A DNA stretch of 64,000 bases. Source: an uncultured Arenicella sp. Lineage in GTDB: Bacteria; Pseudomonadota; Gammaproteobacteria; Arenicellales; Arenicellaceae. A model generated the notes under the pieces. It was not told the origin of the DNA. It searched no databases and saw nothing but the letters and a program-made list of their open reading frames with translations. Positions 1 to 8,717 of this stretch are shown here, one piece after another (position 1 is the first letter of the stretch; every line of letters begins with the position of its first letter). The DNA lies in assembly GCA_938045295.1 (NCBI GenBank), contig CALINO010000013.1:1-64000 (forward strand), written 5' to 3'. A program made the position numbers and the translations under genes.

Positions 1-714
1 GGTTTGTACGCCATCAATGTGGATGAGCACGGCGAGCGCAGTTTTACTTACTGGCGAAATCAGTCAGCCGCCCGCATTATGATGCAATTGCTTGATGGCG
101 ATTACTCAGGGCTAACCGCCAGCGGTTTCGATTACGTGTATGTGTCGGGTATTTCGTTTGGAATTTTAAGTGACGATGATAAGCAGCTATTGATTGACTT
201 GCTTGAAGCGCTTAAAGCATCGGGTGCAAAAATTGCCTACGACCCAAATTACCGCGCCAAGATGTGGCGCGACAACGATCATGCTTGTCAATGGAATGAC
301 CGTGCGTACCGCGTTGCTGATATCATTTTCCCTGGGCATGAAGACCATCGCGATTTATACGGTCACGCAAGCAAGCAAGACATTCTTAGCTATCTTGAAA
401 AATTTGGCGACAAAGAGGTGGTGTTAAAGTGCGGTGACGACGGCGTTTATGGTTACCAGAATAACGGTGAAGTTGCTCATCGCCCGTTCTTTCCTGCGCC
501 AGTGCAGGTTGATTCTACCGCCGCGGGTGATTCATTTGCTGGAACTTACCTGGCGGCTCGAGCTGGCGACAGTTCAGTTGATGCGTCGATCTCTGCGGCG
601 ATGAGTGTGGCCGCGTTTGTGGTGCAACACCAAGGTGCAATCGCACCGCTGGACGCATATCAGCAATTTAAAGATGCCATTGAAAGCCCGGCCGCGTCGT
701 GGTCTTTGGGGTAA
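1..714 (+). CDS. kdgK: 2-dehydro-3-deoxygluconokinase (PfkB family), 5'-truncated by window edge
   Basis: The visible 237 codons are the C-terminal three quarters of a PfkB-family sugar kinase; the start lies outside the window. The fragment opens with the GLYAI...DE.GERSFTYWR pattern typical of KDG kinases. It carries the PfkB signature near residues 171-185 (DSTAAGDSFAGTYLA), whose Asp is the catalytic base and whose AAGD loop forms the anion hole. The family phosphorylates 2-keto-3-deoxygluconate to KDPG, the entry to the lower Entner-Doudoroff pathway. The convergent genes downstream (acid-sugar dehydratase and SDR) fit uronate or aldonate catabolism. Confidence is high for the family and good for KDG as substrate. 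Confidence 0.85.
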   Translation, partial: GLYAINVDEHGERSFTYWRNQSAARIMMQLLDGDYSGLTASGFDYVYVSGISFGILSDDDKQLLIDLLEALKASGAKIAYDPNYRAKMWRDNDHACQWNDRAYRVADIIFPGHEDHRDLYGHASKQDILSYLEKFGDKEVVLKCGDDGVYGYQNNGEVAHRPFFPAPVQVDSTAAGDSFAGTYLAARAGDSSVDASISAAMSVAAFVVQHQGAIAPLDAYQQFKDAIESPAASWSLG

Positions 715-772
715 GTCTGAACTTAAATCGATATGCCAGTGCCGATATTTACTTGGTGGATTAGTGAATAAT

Positions 773-808
773 AAAAAACGCCGCTTCATTACTGAAGCGG
801 CGTTTTTT
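773..808. terminator. bidirectional rho-independent terminator
   Basis: A perfect 16-bp inverted repeat (773-788 / 793-808) has a 4-base loop. The outer part of the stem is six A:T pairs, so a U-run follows the GC-rich core on both strands. It sits between the convergent kdgK and the acid-sugar dehydratase and should end both transcripts. Confidence 0.9.
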
Positions 809-847
809 GTTGGTGCCTGTTTTTTTGCTTGTCTGCTCTAAGGCGGA

Positions 848-2002
848 CTACCAATTAGTGTAAGAGCCGTCGGGCTTTATCAGTCTTGGCGTTTCCCAAA
901 ACTTGAAGCTTTGCTCTTTCACTAAGTCTTCGCGCACATCCACGCCAATACCCGGCGCATCGCTGATTTGAAAAACGCCGTTTTCATGAATGGGGCGATT
1001 TATAAAGTATTTCTCGTGATCCGGAGTGGCTGACTCATACGGGTCAACTTCGCACCAAGATAAGTTTGGCACGGCCGCGCACATATGAATGGTGGCAGCG
1101 GTGCAAATAGGCCCAAGTGGGTCATGAGGCATTAAATCAATGTAGTGAGTCTCCGCCATCGCCGCAACTTTCATTGCTTCAGTGAAGCCACCAACATTGC
1201 ATATATCAACGCGGGCGAAGTTGGTGATGTCTTCTTCGATGTAAGGGCGGTAATCCCACTTGCTTGAAAACTCTTCGCCGATAGCAAAAGGCACGTCCAC
1301 CATTTGGCGCAGTGCCTGATACGCACTGGGCGTTTGATCTCGAATTGGTTCTTCTAAGAAGTCCAAAGTGCCAGCCGGCATTTGGGCACAAAAAGACGCC
1401 GTTTCTGGAATGCTGAGGCGGTGATGGTAGTCAATACCGATGACGTATTCGTTGCCCAGCTCTTGGCGTAATTCAGTTAAGCAGCCGGCCGCAGCGGCGA
1501 TTGATTTTCTTACGTCGTAAACCGTGGCTGATTCGCCATTACCGTGTTCACCAGTGGTGGCGCGAATAACTTGCCAGCCTTGAGCTGCTTTGGCTTTCGC
1601 GTCCTCAATTAACTCGTCGCCCATGGCTTTGGTGGTGGTTACGAAGCACGGAATTTCATTACGCTGTTTACCGCCAAGAAGTTGGTAAACGGGCAAGCCT
1701 AAGCGTTTGCCTGCGATGTCCCAAAGTGCAATGTCGATGGCCGAAATGGCCGCGGTTAGCACGCGGCCACCTTCAAAGTATTGGCTGCGGTACATTTCTT
1801 GCCACAGCGCGCCGATGTTGCGTGAGTCTTGGCCAATTAAAAAATCACGGTAGTGTTCTACCGCGCTTTTTACCGCCAGTTCTCGACTGGAAAGACCAGA
1901 TTCTCCCCAGCCGTAAAGGCCGTCTTCGGTTTCTACCTTGACCAAACATAAATTTCGTTGGCCTACCCAAACTGGGTAAGCGCGTATATCAGTAATTTTC
2001 AT
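848..2002 (-). CDS. mandelate racemase/muconate lactonizing family sugar-acid dehydratase (galactonate dehydratase-like)
   Basis: This 384-residue enolase-superfamily enzyme starts at the ATG at 2002 (MKITDIRAYP), where family members begin and which has a GAG-type Shine-Dalgarno. An upstream in-frame ATG at 2080 would run into the neighbouring SDR gene. Visible features are an N-terminal capping domain, a metal-binding Asp in the DYHHRL segment with a nearby His as in D-galactonate dehydratase, Glu ligands in LEEP and GEEF, and a C-terminal PHDPLGPI segment carrying the general acid/base His. Known relatives dehydrate aldonates to 2-keto-3-deoxy acids, which the adjacent KDG kinase could then phosphorylate. 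The exact substrate (galactonate, gluconate or another acid sugar) cannot be read from the sequence. Confidence 0.8.
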   Translation of the reverse strand: MKITDIRAYPVWVGQRNLCLVKVETEDGLYGWGESGLSSRELAVKSAVEHYRDFLIGQDSRNIGALWQEMYRSQYFEGGRVLTAAISAIDIALWDIAGKRLGLPVYQLLGGKQRNEIPCFVTTTKAMGDELIEDAKAKAAQGWQVIRATTGEHGNGESATVYDVRKSIAAAAGCLTELRQELGNEYVIGIDYHHRLSIPETASFCAQMPAGTLDFLEEPIRDQTPSAYQALRQMVDVPFAIGEEFSSKWDYRPYIEEDITNFARVDICNVGGFTEAMKVAAMAETHYIDLMPHDPLGPICTAATIHMCAAVPNLSWCEVDPYESATPDHEKYFINRPIHENGVFQISDAPGIGVDVREDLVKEQSFKFWETPRLIKPDGSYTNW

Positions 2003-2058
2003 AAGCTCGTACTCAAACGTTTTGGCTAATAATCCGTGGCAATAAAAATGTTCTAAAT

Positions 2059-2850
2059 TTAGGTCAGTATGTCTGAGCACACCAAGCTAGCCACTAGGCC
2101 TTGGTCAGCGACCACGTCGCTGCCAGTCAATGATGCGGACATGTCTGACAATAAGAAAACACCCACGTTGCCAAGCTGCTCAACACTGTTGAATGTGTTG
2201 GTTGCTTGTAATGAATTGAACGACTGTTCCAGTTTTGGGTCGCGTTGGCATATTTCATCAATGTGTTCGGTGCGCGTTAACCCCGGGCACAGAGAATTCA
2301 CTCGAATGCCGTGCTTGCCCAAGCTCCAGCTCATGGCGCGGGTCATGGCGCAAATGCCGCCTTTGGTGGCGGCGTACATTTCATAATCAGCCGTACTGGC
2401 TAAGGCATGATTTGACGAAATATTAACAATCGACCCTGATTTCTGCTTCACCATCTGCTTGGCAACGGCCTGGCTCATACAAAACACAGAGCGCAAATTG
2501 GTTTGGTACAAACGGTCAACCGTTTGCAGATCAAACTCAAGGAAGTCGCCGGTGAGCGTGAGGCCCGCGTTGTTGATTAAGCCGTCAATACGGCCAAATT
2601 TTTTGACGGTCTCATCAACGGTCTTTTGAATGTTGTCAGTGTCGCTAACATCGGTTTCAAGGTAAGTAACCGATTGGCCTTGCTTGGCAATCAGCTGCGC
2701 TTTGTCTTGCGACGGTGGGTTGATGTCAGCAATGACCACAGTGGCCCCGGCATTCAGGCAGTTGAGGCTAAAGCCCCAGCCGCAGCCAGCGCTGCCACCA
2801 GTAATAAGGACAACTTTGCCCTCAAGTAACGTGTTGTTTGTTGTATTCAT
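2059..2850 (-). CDS. SDR-family NAD(P)-dependent oxidoreductase
   Basis: A classical 263-residue short-chain dehydrogenase. It has the dinucleotide motif TGGSAGCG near residue 17, NNAG in the middle, and the catalytic Ser...Tyr-x-x-x-Lys (SSNHA, YAATK). It lies 56 bp upstream of the acid-sugar dehydratase on the same strand, so the two are probably co-transcribed. SDRs in such clusters oxidise sugars to lactones or reduce uronate-derived keto acids; either would feed KDG-type intermediates. The substrate is not determined by the sequence. Confidence 0.8.
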   Translation of the reverse strand: MNTTNNTLLEGKVVLITGGSAGCGWGFSLNCLNAGATVVIADINPPSQDKAQLIAKQGQSVTYLETDVSDTDNIQKTVDETVKKFGRIDGLINNAGLTLTGDFLEFDLQTVDRLYQTNLRSVFCMSQAVAKQMVKQKSGSIVNISSNHALASTADYEMYAATKGGICAMTRAMSWSLGKHGIRVNSLCPGLTRTEHIDEICQRDPKLEQSFNSLQATNTFNSVEQLGNVGVFLLSDMSASLTGSDVVADQGLVASLVCSDILT

Positions 2851-3208
2851 AATTGGGCTACGTAGCCTAAATGTCTATAATAAACCTGACCCAGAGTAAT
2901 GATGCCCTCTGAATGTATTGATTGTTGCTCCGATCACTTTGCCCAAACTAATGCTTGGCTTTGAGTAATATTGAAACAGTGACACTAATAAGTCCGTCAC
3001 TTAAGTGCGCAAAACGAATGGCGTGGTGCCACACCAAAGCGCGGAGCTCTTAGCGCATACTTTATTTGTGTTCAGCAATATAGCATCATAACGTCATGCA
3101 TTATTGTATACAATTAAATGAATACAATAATGCCGTTAAATCCAGAGTGCTCGCGCCTTTTGGCGCATTATCAGCCAACTAATGTGCGACTGTGGCGTAC
3201 ATTAAAGA
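2851..3208. other. intergenic region with regulatory palindrome
   Basis: This 358-bp non-coding stretch contains the upstream region of the SDR/dehydratase operon and the 3' end of the carbonic anhydrase transcript. The only clear signal is the palindrome at 3103-3114 with a partial repeat to 3128. No RNA gene or ORF was recognised. Confidence 0.6.
3103..3128. promoter_or_regulatory. candidate GntR-type operator
   Basis: ATTGTATACAAT is a perfect 12-bp palindrome, and its half-site ATACAAT recurs at 3122-3128. TTGTATACAA-like sites are typical of FadR-subfamily GntR regulators of sugar-acid genes. It lies about 250 bp upstream of the SDR start. No regulator gene is in the window, so the assignment is inference. 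Confidence 0.4.
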
Positions 3209-3817
3209 CTAGTCGTAGAAAGTGACTTTGCCGGTTTCAAGGTCATAGTCGGCGCCCACAATGGTTAACTGACCATCGTCAATTAATTGTTTGAGAATGG
3301 ACGACTGCGCGCTCAAATTATCAACGGCATGATTGATATTGGCCTGCATGGCTTTATTAATCAGCTCGCCGTTTGCTTCTGCTTGGCTTTCGTTCACAAG
3401 AGGGGCAACGGCGGGTGAGATGCATTCCACAATGCTGGCTAAATTAGGTGATATGGCTTCAGGTGGGCTGGTTAGCGCACTTACTGTGGCTTTGACTGCG
3501 CCGCAATGGGTGTGGCCCATTACCACAATCAGCTGGCTGCCAAAGTGTTGGCAAGCAAACTCAATGCTGCCAATTTGTGAGGGCGCAGCAACATTGCCAG
3601 CAACACGAACCACAAACAAGTCGCCTGAAGAGCAATTAAACACCATCTCGGCCGGCACTCTTGAGTCTGAGCAGCCAAGGACTATGGCAAAAGGCCGTTG
3701 CGTTTGGCTTACGTCGGGCAGATTAACGTCAATGCTTAGTGCCGATTGAGTGTTGATGGCGGCAACGTATTGATCGTTGCCCTGTTTGAGTTTATTCAGT
3801 GCTGATTGTGAATTCAT
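3209..3817 (-). CDS. beta-class carbonic anhydrase
   Basis: This 202-residue protein interconverts CO2 and bicarbonate. The zinc site is visible as Cys49 in CSDSR (with the Asp51-Arg53 dyad) and His102/Cys105 in GHTHCG. There is no signal peptide, so it should be cytoplasmic. Its start lies 8 bp after the stop of the TAXI lipoprotein gene, which strongly suggests co-transcription and probably translational coupling. The pairing of a carbonic anhydrase with an orphan TAXI protein is unusual. Confidence 0.92.
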   Translation of the reverse strand: MNSQSALNKLKQGNDQYVAAINTQSALSIDVNLPDVSQTQRPFAIVLGCSDSRVPAEMVFNCSSGDLFVVRVAGNVAAPSQIGSIEFACQHFGSQLIVVMGHTHCGAVKATVSALTSPPEAISPNLASIVECISPAVAPLVNESQAEANGELINKAMQANINHAVDNLSAQSSILKQLIDDGQLTIVGADYDLETGKVTFYD

Positions 3818-3825
3818 AATGGTCT

Positions 3826-4875
3826 TTATTTTAATAGCCGGGCTTCTTTGTAGTAGCGTTCTGCACCCGGGTGTAGCGGAATAGAGATGCCAGCATAAGG
3901 CAGCTCTCTTTTATCTAGCGTTGCCAGTGATGGGTGTAGAGAGGTGAAGTCGCGAAAATTTTCCGCCACCTCTTTCACGATATTGTATATGGCCTTAGGC
4001 GACGTACTTTCATGCGTGACAAAGGTCGCGCCTAAGCCAAATGATTTGATGTTGGGCTTACTGTCAAAACGCTTTCCTGGTTGCAATACCCCTTTTCGGT
4101 AATAGGGCTTTTCCTTGATAAGGGTGTCAATGGCCGGGTCATCAATGGTCAGCATTTCAAGCTCGCAACCCTCTGGTATTTGTTTTAAGTTGTCGTCCAA
4201 ACTGCTGCTAAGAAATAAAATGGAGCTTAATTTATCATCGCATAATTGAGTGAGCTGGCGGGCATCACTCATAGGCCGTATTTCTTTAAAGTTTTTACTG
4301 CCCCAGCCTTTGGCGCTTAACAGGTCATTCATGATGCGGTGCTGTAAAGATCGGCTGTAGCCAAAGCTAACCACCTTGCCGGTTAAATCATCCAGTTTGG
4401 TAATGCCGCTGCCTTTTTTAACGATCAGCGCTAATGGGTCGGCTTCTAACGCGAATACCGCTCTAAGTGCTTTATCTGGGCCTTGTTCTTTGAAGGTGCT
4501 GGTGCCATGAAAGGCGTGGTATTGCCAATCTGATTGAGCAAATACCAAATCAAACTTATCGTCGCGCAATTGTCGAAGATTGTAGATAGAGCCGCCAGTG
4601 CTTTCCAGTGAGCAGCGAATTCGGTGTGAGGACTTGTGGCGATTAACCAAACGACAGATTACCCCGCCAATAGGGAAATAAACGCCTTGTACGCTGCCGG
4701 TGCCTAACAGTAAATGGGTGAGCTTACGTCGTTCATTTTTAGCGCTGCGCTCGAGCGCGGTTTGCGCAATTATCTCAGGTGTTTCTTCATCGCTGCTGGT
4801 GTTTATTTGGTCGCAAGCGGAAATTTGCAAGCAAACCAGTACTGTAATAAGGCGATAAATTGATCGAAAATTCAT
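3826..4875 (-). CDS. TAXI-family TRAP solute-binding lipoprotein, orphan
   Basis: The 349-residue product begins with a type II signal peptide ending in the lipobox ISAC at residues 18-21, so it should be a lipoprotein. The body matches the TAXI (TRAP-associated extracytoplasmic immunogenic) binding-protein fold: GTGSVQGVYFPIGG near the N-terminus, an STGGSIYNL segment, LVFAQSD, and a GLGATFVTH segment late in the protein. TAXI proteins usually deliver substrates to a fused TRAP permease, but no permease gene is nearby. The first gene of a two-gene unit with carbonic anhydrase, it may have a scavenging or sensing role; that is inference. Confidence 0.82.
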   Translation of the reverse strand: MNFRSIYRLITVLVCLQISACDQINTSSDEETPEIIAQTALERSAKNERRKLTHLLLGTGSVQGVYFPIGGVICRLVNRHKSSHRIRCSLESTGGSIYNLRQLRDDKFDLVFAQSDWQYHAFHGTSTFKEQGPDKALRAVFALEADPLALIVKKGSGITKLDDLTGKVVSFGYSRSLQHRIMNDLLSAKGWGSKNFKEIRPMSDARQLTQLCDDKLSSILFLSSSLDDNLKQIPEGCELEMLTIDDPAIDTLIKEKPYYRKGVLQPGKRFDSKPNIKSFGLGATFVTHESTSPKAIYNIVKEVAENFRDFTSLHPSLATLDKRELPYAGISIPLHPGAERYYKEARLLK

Positions 4876-5049
4876 GGTTGTCAGTAGAGAGGTTAGGCGC
4901 GAACAACTGAGTCTGACACTATATCGGATTTTGCATACTAACTCTATAAATAGTAATGTCCGCTAATGCCAAGGAAATTATTTTGCTTGCAGGTCGGTCT
5001 ACTGTTTTTGCTGTACTTTTTATTTGCCATAGAAAATTAAAAAAACCTT

Positions 5050-5529
5050 ATGAAGTTATTATTTATTTGCACTCATAATCGCTGCCGAAGTATTTTGGCT
5101 GAAGCCATCGCCAATGACTCTGGCCAGGGATTGATCTCAGCTTATAGTGCGGGCAGTTCTCCACAATCTCAAGTTCACCCGCTGTCATTGCATTTTCTGT
5201 CCCAAACGGGGATCAGCACCGAAGGCTTGAAAAGCCAGTCTTGGGATGAATTTGAGAACCTTCACCCAGATGCCGTTCTTACATTGTGTGACTCGGCCGC
5301 CTCTGAGGTGTGCCCAGCATGGTTTGATGATACGGTGCGAGTGCATTGGGGGCTCAAAGACCCGTCAGTGGGCGATGCATCAAAAGAGCAACAGGAAGAT
5401 CAATTTTTATCCACCATTGAGTTATTACAGCGCCGTATTGAGGCTTTGCTGGAAGACGGTAATCTGCACTTGCGTGGTAATGCGCTGGGTCAAAAGCTGG
5501 CTAATATTGCGCAGACGGTTAGCCAGTAA
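5050..5529 (+). CDS. arsenate reductase, low-molecular-weight phosphatase fold (ArsC-like)
   Basis: A 159-residue LMW-PTP fold protein. The P-loop CX5R is Cys7-Arg13 (CTHNRCR), and two further cysteines, Cys80 and Cys88 in the LTLCDSAASEVC segment, sit where thioredoxin-coupled arsenate reductases carry their resolving pair. It would reduce arsenate to arsenite in the cytoplasm. No ArsR or ArsB is adjacent, so it is a solitary ars gene, divergent from the TAXI gene. A protein-tyrosine phosphatase role is possible but less likely because the resolving cysteines are kept. Confidence 0.82.
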   Translation: MKLLFICTHNRCRSILAEAIANDSGQGLISAYSAGSSPQSQVHPLSLHFLSQTGISTEGLKSQSWDEFENLHPDAVLTLCDSAASEVCPAWFDDTVRVHWGLKDPSVGDASKEQQEDQFLSTIELLQRRIEALLEDGNLHLRGNALGQKLANIAQTVSQ

Positions 5530-6028
5530 GGGGCTTTTAATAAACGGCGTGGGAAACGCCAATACGAGTTATTGAAAGGCGTAAAGCGTGAAGGTCTTAA
5601 AGTGATCAAGCAAAAAAAACGCCGCTTAACAATAAGCGGCGTTGAATAACAAAAAGAAGAGAGAGTTATGAAAATAAATACTCATTTACATTTCATGACT
5701 TGATAATAGCCGCACAGCCGAGATTCTCTTGCTAAGTTAATTGGCATTAACAACAAATTGAGAAAAGTGCTTGGTATGTTGCGTATCTGCAACGCTTGTT
5801 GTTTTTCTCTTGTGGTAATGGTGTGTTTTTGGTCACAGAGTCTTTTATGGTAGACCTGAAGGTGGAATGCCGTGGTATTTAATACGAAGCATGTTTTGTA
5901 CGATCGATTTAAATTTAAATACTTTTAGGTATAGAAAGGTTTGTCTCAAGTATTCTAAAATTGCCGTCAGTTCGAATGTGAATGCATTCGCAAGTAACAG
6001 AACTTACCAATACATTAGGAATATACAG
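5530..6028. other. intergenic region between arsC and the YHS gene
   Basis: About 500 bp with no convincing ORF. It holds the hairpin at 5618-5643 and an AT-only 14-bp palindrome at 5907-5920 (ATTTAAATTTAAAT). An in-frame extension of the YHS ORF to 5867 lacks a signal peptide at its start and is rejected as coding. Confidence 0.5.
5618..5643. terminator. terminator-type hairpin after arsC
   Basis: An 11-bp perfect stem (5618-5628 / 5633-5643) with a 4-base loop, preceded by an A-run (5612-5619) that becomes a U-run on the minus strand. It lies 90 bp past arsC. Its core, AACGCCGCTT, is the same as in the terminator at 773-808. Confidence 0.65.
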
Positions 6029-6523
6029 ATGAAAAAACGAAACTTTTTAGCCAGTTTGATTGCCGCTTCGATGCTTTTTTTGCCTTCTCTTAGCTTTGCC
6101 GCTGAGGAAACACAACAAGATGTGAACGGTGTCATTCTTTCAGGTTACGATGCGGTTGCGTACTTTACAATGAGTAAAGCGGTGAAAGGCTATGCGGGAA
6201 TTTCTGCAGTGCACGACGGCGCTATTTACCATTTTAGCTCGGAAGCAAACCGCGACTTATTTAAAGCCAACCCATCTAAGTATGCACCGCAATACGGTGG
6301 TTTTTGTGCGTATGGCGCGGCTATTGGTGCAAAATTCCCAATTGATCCGGCGGTATTCGCTATCGTTGACGATAAGTTATACGTAAACAATAGCGCCAAC
6401 GTTTCTAAATTATGGACGGCTAAGCAAGCTAAAGCGATCACGCTTGCCGACAATAAATGGTCAAAAATTCGCGAAGTTCCTGCGGGCGATTTAGAGCCAG
6501 ATGAAGACCTTGAAGACGAGTAA
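6029..6523 (+). CDS. secreted YHS-domain protein
   Basis: The start at 6029 gives a 164-residue protein with a clear Sec signal peptide (MKKRN, hydrophobic core, cleavage after LSFA near residue 24). The YHS-type domain follows at about residues 33-110: GYDAVAYF, IYHFSS, the KANPSKYAPQYGGFCAYG block and a late VNNSANVSKLW block. YHS domains are small, often metal-associated modules, and this periplasmic version is common in marine Gammaproteobacteria. The C-terminus is acidic (EPDEDLEDE). The function is unknown; a role in metal handling is inference from the family name only. Confidence 0.8.
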   Translation: MKKRNFLASLIAASMLFLPSLSFAAEETQQDVNGVILSGYDAVAYFTMSKAVKGYAGISAVHDGAIYHFSSEANRDLFKANPSKYAPQYGGFCAYGAAIGAKFPIDPAVFAIVDDKLYVNNSANVSKLWTAKQAKAITLADNKWSKIREVPAGDLEPDEDLEDE

Positions 6524-6572
6524 GGTTTGAATATTTGAGCCCTATTCACGCTCGAAAATACTCGAAAATAAG

Positions 6573-6597
6573 AAGCCACGTTCCATGAGCGTGGCTT
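6573..6597 (+). terminator. rho-independent terminator of the YHS gene
   Basis: An 8-bp stem (6573-6580 / 6590-6597) with a 9-base loop is followed by an unbroken T-run to 6602. It begins 49 bp after the YHS stop. A tandem pair of ctcgaaaata units sits just before it at 6551-6570. Confidence 0.85.
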
Positions 6598-6695
6598 TTT
6601 TTATGCCCACCGGTTTATTCTTTTTGTTTCCCCTCTTTGCATCCTACCGCCAAGGCCGTAAAATTATGACCATCAGTTGTAGTTAACAGCCATTA

Positions 6696-8717
6696 GTGAG
6701 GCAAACCTTGTTCGATCAATTAAACGACCAGCAACGCGCAGCGGTGCAACAATGTGATCGACCAATGTTGGTGCTGGCTGGGGCTGGCAGTGGCAAAACT
6801 CGTGTTATCACGTATAAAATTGCGTGGTTGTTGTCACGGATGTACATCAGCCCAAAGAATATTTTTGCGGTCACGTTTACTAATAAAGCCGCGCGTGAGA
6901 TGAAAGAGCGTGTCAGTGAACTGTTAGGCAGCGATCAAACTAAAGGCTTAACCATATCCACCTTCCACAGTCTTGGCATGATGATTCTCAAAGAAGAGGT
7001 TGAGGCATCAGGGCGTAAGCCAGGCTTTTCTATCTTTGACCCCGCTGATTCACTGTACGTGGTGCGCGAATTGCTCAAAGCCGATTTAGACGACAACGGT
7101 TTGGTTGATCGTGTACGAAACCAAATCTCGAACTGGAAGAACGATTTGGTGTCGCCGGATAAGGCGGCGCAAATGTCCATGACCAACCCAACCCAGGTCG
7201 CCGCGGCTAAAGTTTACGCCGACTATGAGCGTTATTTGCAGGCTTGTAATGCGGTGGATTTGGATGACATGTTGTATTTGCCCAATGAGCTGTTGCGCAA
7301 GTTCGATACCATTCGTAATAAATGGCAGCAACGCGTTAGCTTTATGCTGGTGGATGAATACCAAGACACCAATACGGCGCAATACCGTTTAGTAAAAACG
7401 CTGGTGGCCGGCAGTCAAGGCAATGGCTTAACCGCGGTGGGTGACGATGATCAGTCAATCTACGCATGGCGCGGTGCTCAGCCAGAAAACCTAGTGCAAT
7501 TGCAAACCGACTTCCCGGCATTGACCTTAGTAAAGCTAGAGCAGAACTACCGTTCAATGGGGCGCATCTTAGCCCTTGCTAACTACGTTATTCAAAACAA
7601 CCCAAGGCCGTTTGATAAAAAGTTATGGAGCGCCATGGGCTTGGGCGACCCGATTATGGTGATCGCGGCCGATAACGATGAGCGTGAAGCTGAGAAAGTG
7701 GTGGCCGGTTTAATGCAGCACCGATTTCAGAATGATCGACCTTACAGCGATTACGCTATTTTATATCGCGGTAATCACCAAGCTCGAATGCTGGAGCAGA
7801 AGCTGCGTGAAATGCGCATCCCTTACTTTTTAAGTGGCGGCTTGTCGTTTTTTGACCGCTCCGAAATTAAGGATGTGATGGCGTATCTGCGCCTGATTGT
7901 GAATCCGTCAGACGACAATGCCTTTGTGCGCGCGATCAATACGCCGCGTCGCGGTATTGGTGCAAGCTCCTTAGAAGCCTTGGCCGAAGTGGCACGCAAA
8001 ACCGGTAAAAGTTTATTTGAGTCTATTAATAGTGTCGCATTGCACGAGCATTTAACGCCTAAACGCCAGGTGGCGGTGCGCCAGTTTGAGCATTGGTTGG
8101 CCGGCTTTGCAGAACGTGCGCAGAGTGAATCACCAATACAACTTATTAATGACTTACTTAAAGACATTGAGTACCAAGACTGGATTACCAAACAAAGCGC
8201 CAGCCCAGAGCAAGCTGAAATGCGCTGGCGGAATGTCGAAGACTTATTAAAGTGGGTGCGCTCCATTGCCGACAAAGACGAAGGCAAGCTGATGGAGGGG
8301 GTTGTATCAACCATCGCATTGATGGGCATGTTAGAAAAGAACGACGATGACAATGACTCTAATGTGGTGTCGTTAATGACCTTGCACGCCTCCAAGGGCT
8401 TGGAGTTTCCGCACGTCACTATCGTGGGGCTAGAAGAAGAAATTTTGCCGCACCGCACCAGTATTGAAGAAGACATGGTGGAGGAAGAGCGCCGCTTGTT
8501 CTATGTGGGCATTACTCGTGCGCAACGAGAGTTAACCCTATCGTACGCCAATAAACGCAAGCGTTACGGCGAGGAAATGGATTGTCAGCCGAGCCGATTT
8601 TTAGACGAGCTAGACCCTGAACACATTGTATGGGAAGACAAAGTGGCCAACGACCCTGCCCGCCGCGAAGAAGTTGGGCAGACCCATTTGGATGCCATGA
8701 GGGCGCTGTTGGGTTAG
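6696..8717 (+). CDS. rep: ATP-dependent DNA helicase Rep
   Basis: This 673-residue superfamily 1A 3'-5' helicase helps clear protein roadblocks ahead of replication forks. Walker A is GAGSGKT at residues 29-35, Walker B/DEYQD is in the segment VDEYQDT, and later SF1A motifs are visible: QSIYAWRGA, LEQNYRS, LMTLHASKGLEF and VGITRAQRELTLSYA. Length and N-terminus match Rep better than UvrD (about 720 residues) or PcrA. The start used is the GTG at 6696; a TTG four codons later (6708) is possible. It is followed by the petABC operon after a 437-bp gap. Confidence 0.92.
   Translation: MRQTLFDQLNDQQRAAVQQCDRPMLVLAGAGSGKTRVITYKIAWLLSRMYISPKNIFAVTFTNKAAREMKERVSELLGSDQTKGLTISTFHSLGMMILKEEVEASGRKPGFSIFDPADSLYVVRELLKADLDDNGLVDRVRNQISNWKNDLVSPDKAAQMSMTNPTQVAAAKVYADYERYLQACNAVDLDDMLYLPNELLRKFDTIRNKWQQRVSFMLVDEYQDTNTAQYRLVKTLVAGSQGNGLTAVGDDDQSIYAWRGAQPENLVQLQTDFPALTLVKLEQNYRSMGRILALANYVIQNNPRPFDKKLWSAMGLGDPIMVIAADNDEREAEKVVAGLMQHRFQNDRPYSDYAILYRGNHQARMLEQKLREMRIPYFLSGGLSFFDRSEIKDVMAYLRLIVNPSDDNAFVRAINTPRRGIGASSLEALAEVARKTGKSLFESINSVALHEHLTPKRQVAVRQFEHWLAGFAERAQSESPIQLINDLLKDIEYQDWITKQSASPEQAEMRWRNVEDLLKWVRSIADKDEGKLMEGVVSTIALMGMLEKNDDDNDSNVVSLMTLHASKGLEFPHVTIVGLEEEILPHRTSIEEDMVEEERRLFYVGITRAQRELTLSYANKRKRYGEEMDCQPSRFLDELDPEHIVWEDKVANDPARREEVGQTHLDAMRALLG

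Noticed and set aside
2003..2080. 26-codon N-terminal extension of the acid-sugar dehydratase
   Set aside because: It overlaps the SDR gene end and lacks similarity to family N-termini; the start at 2002 has a ribosome site.
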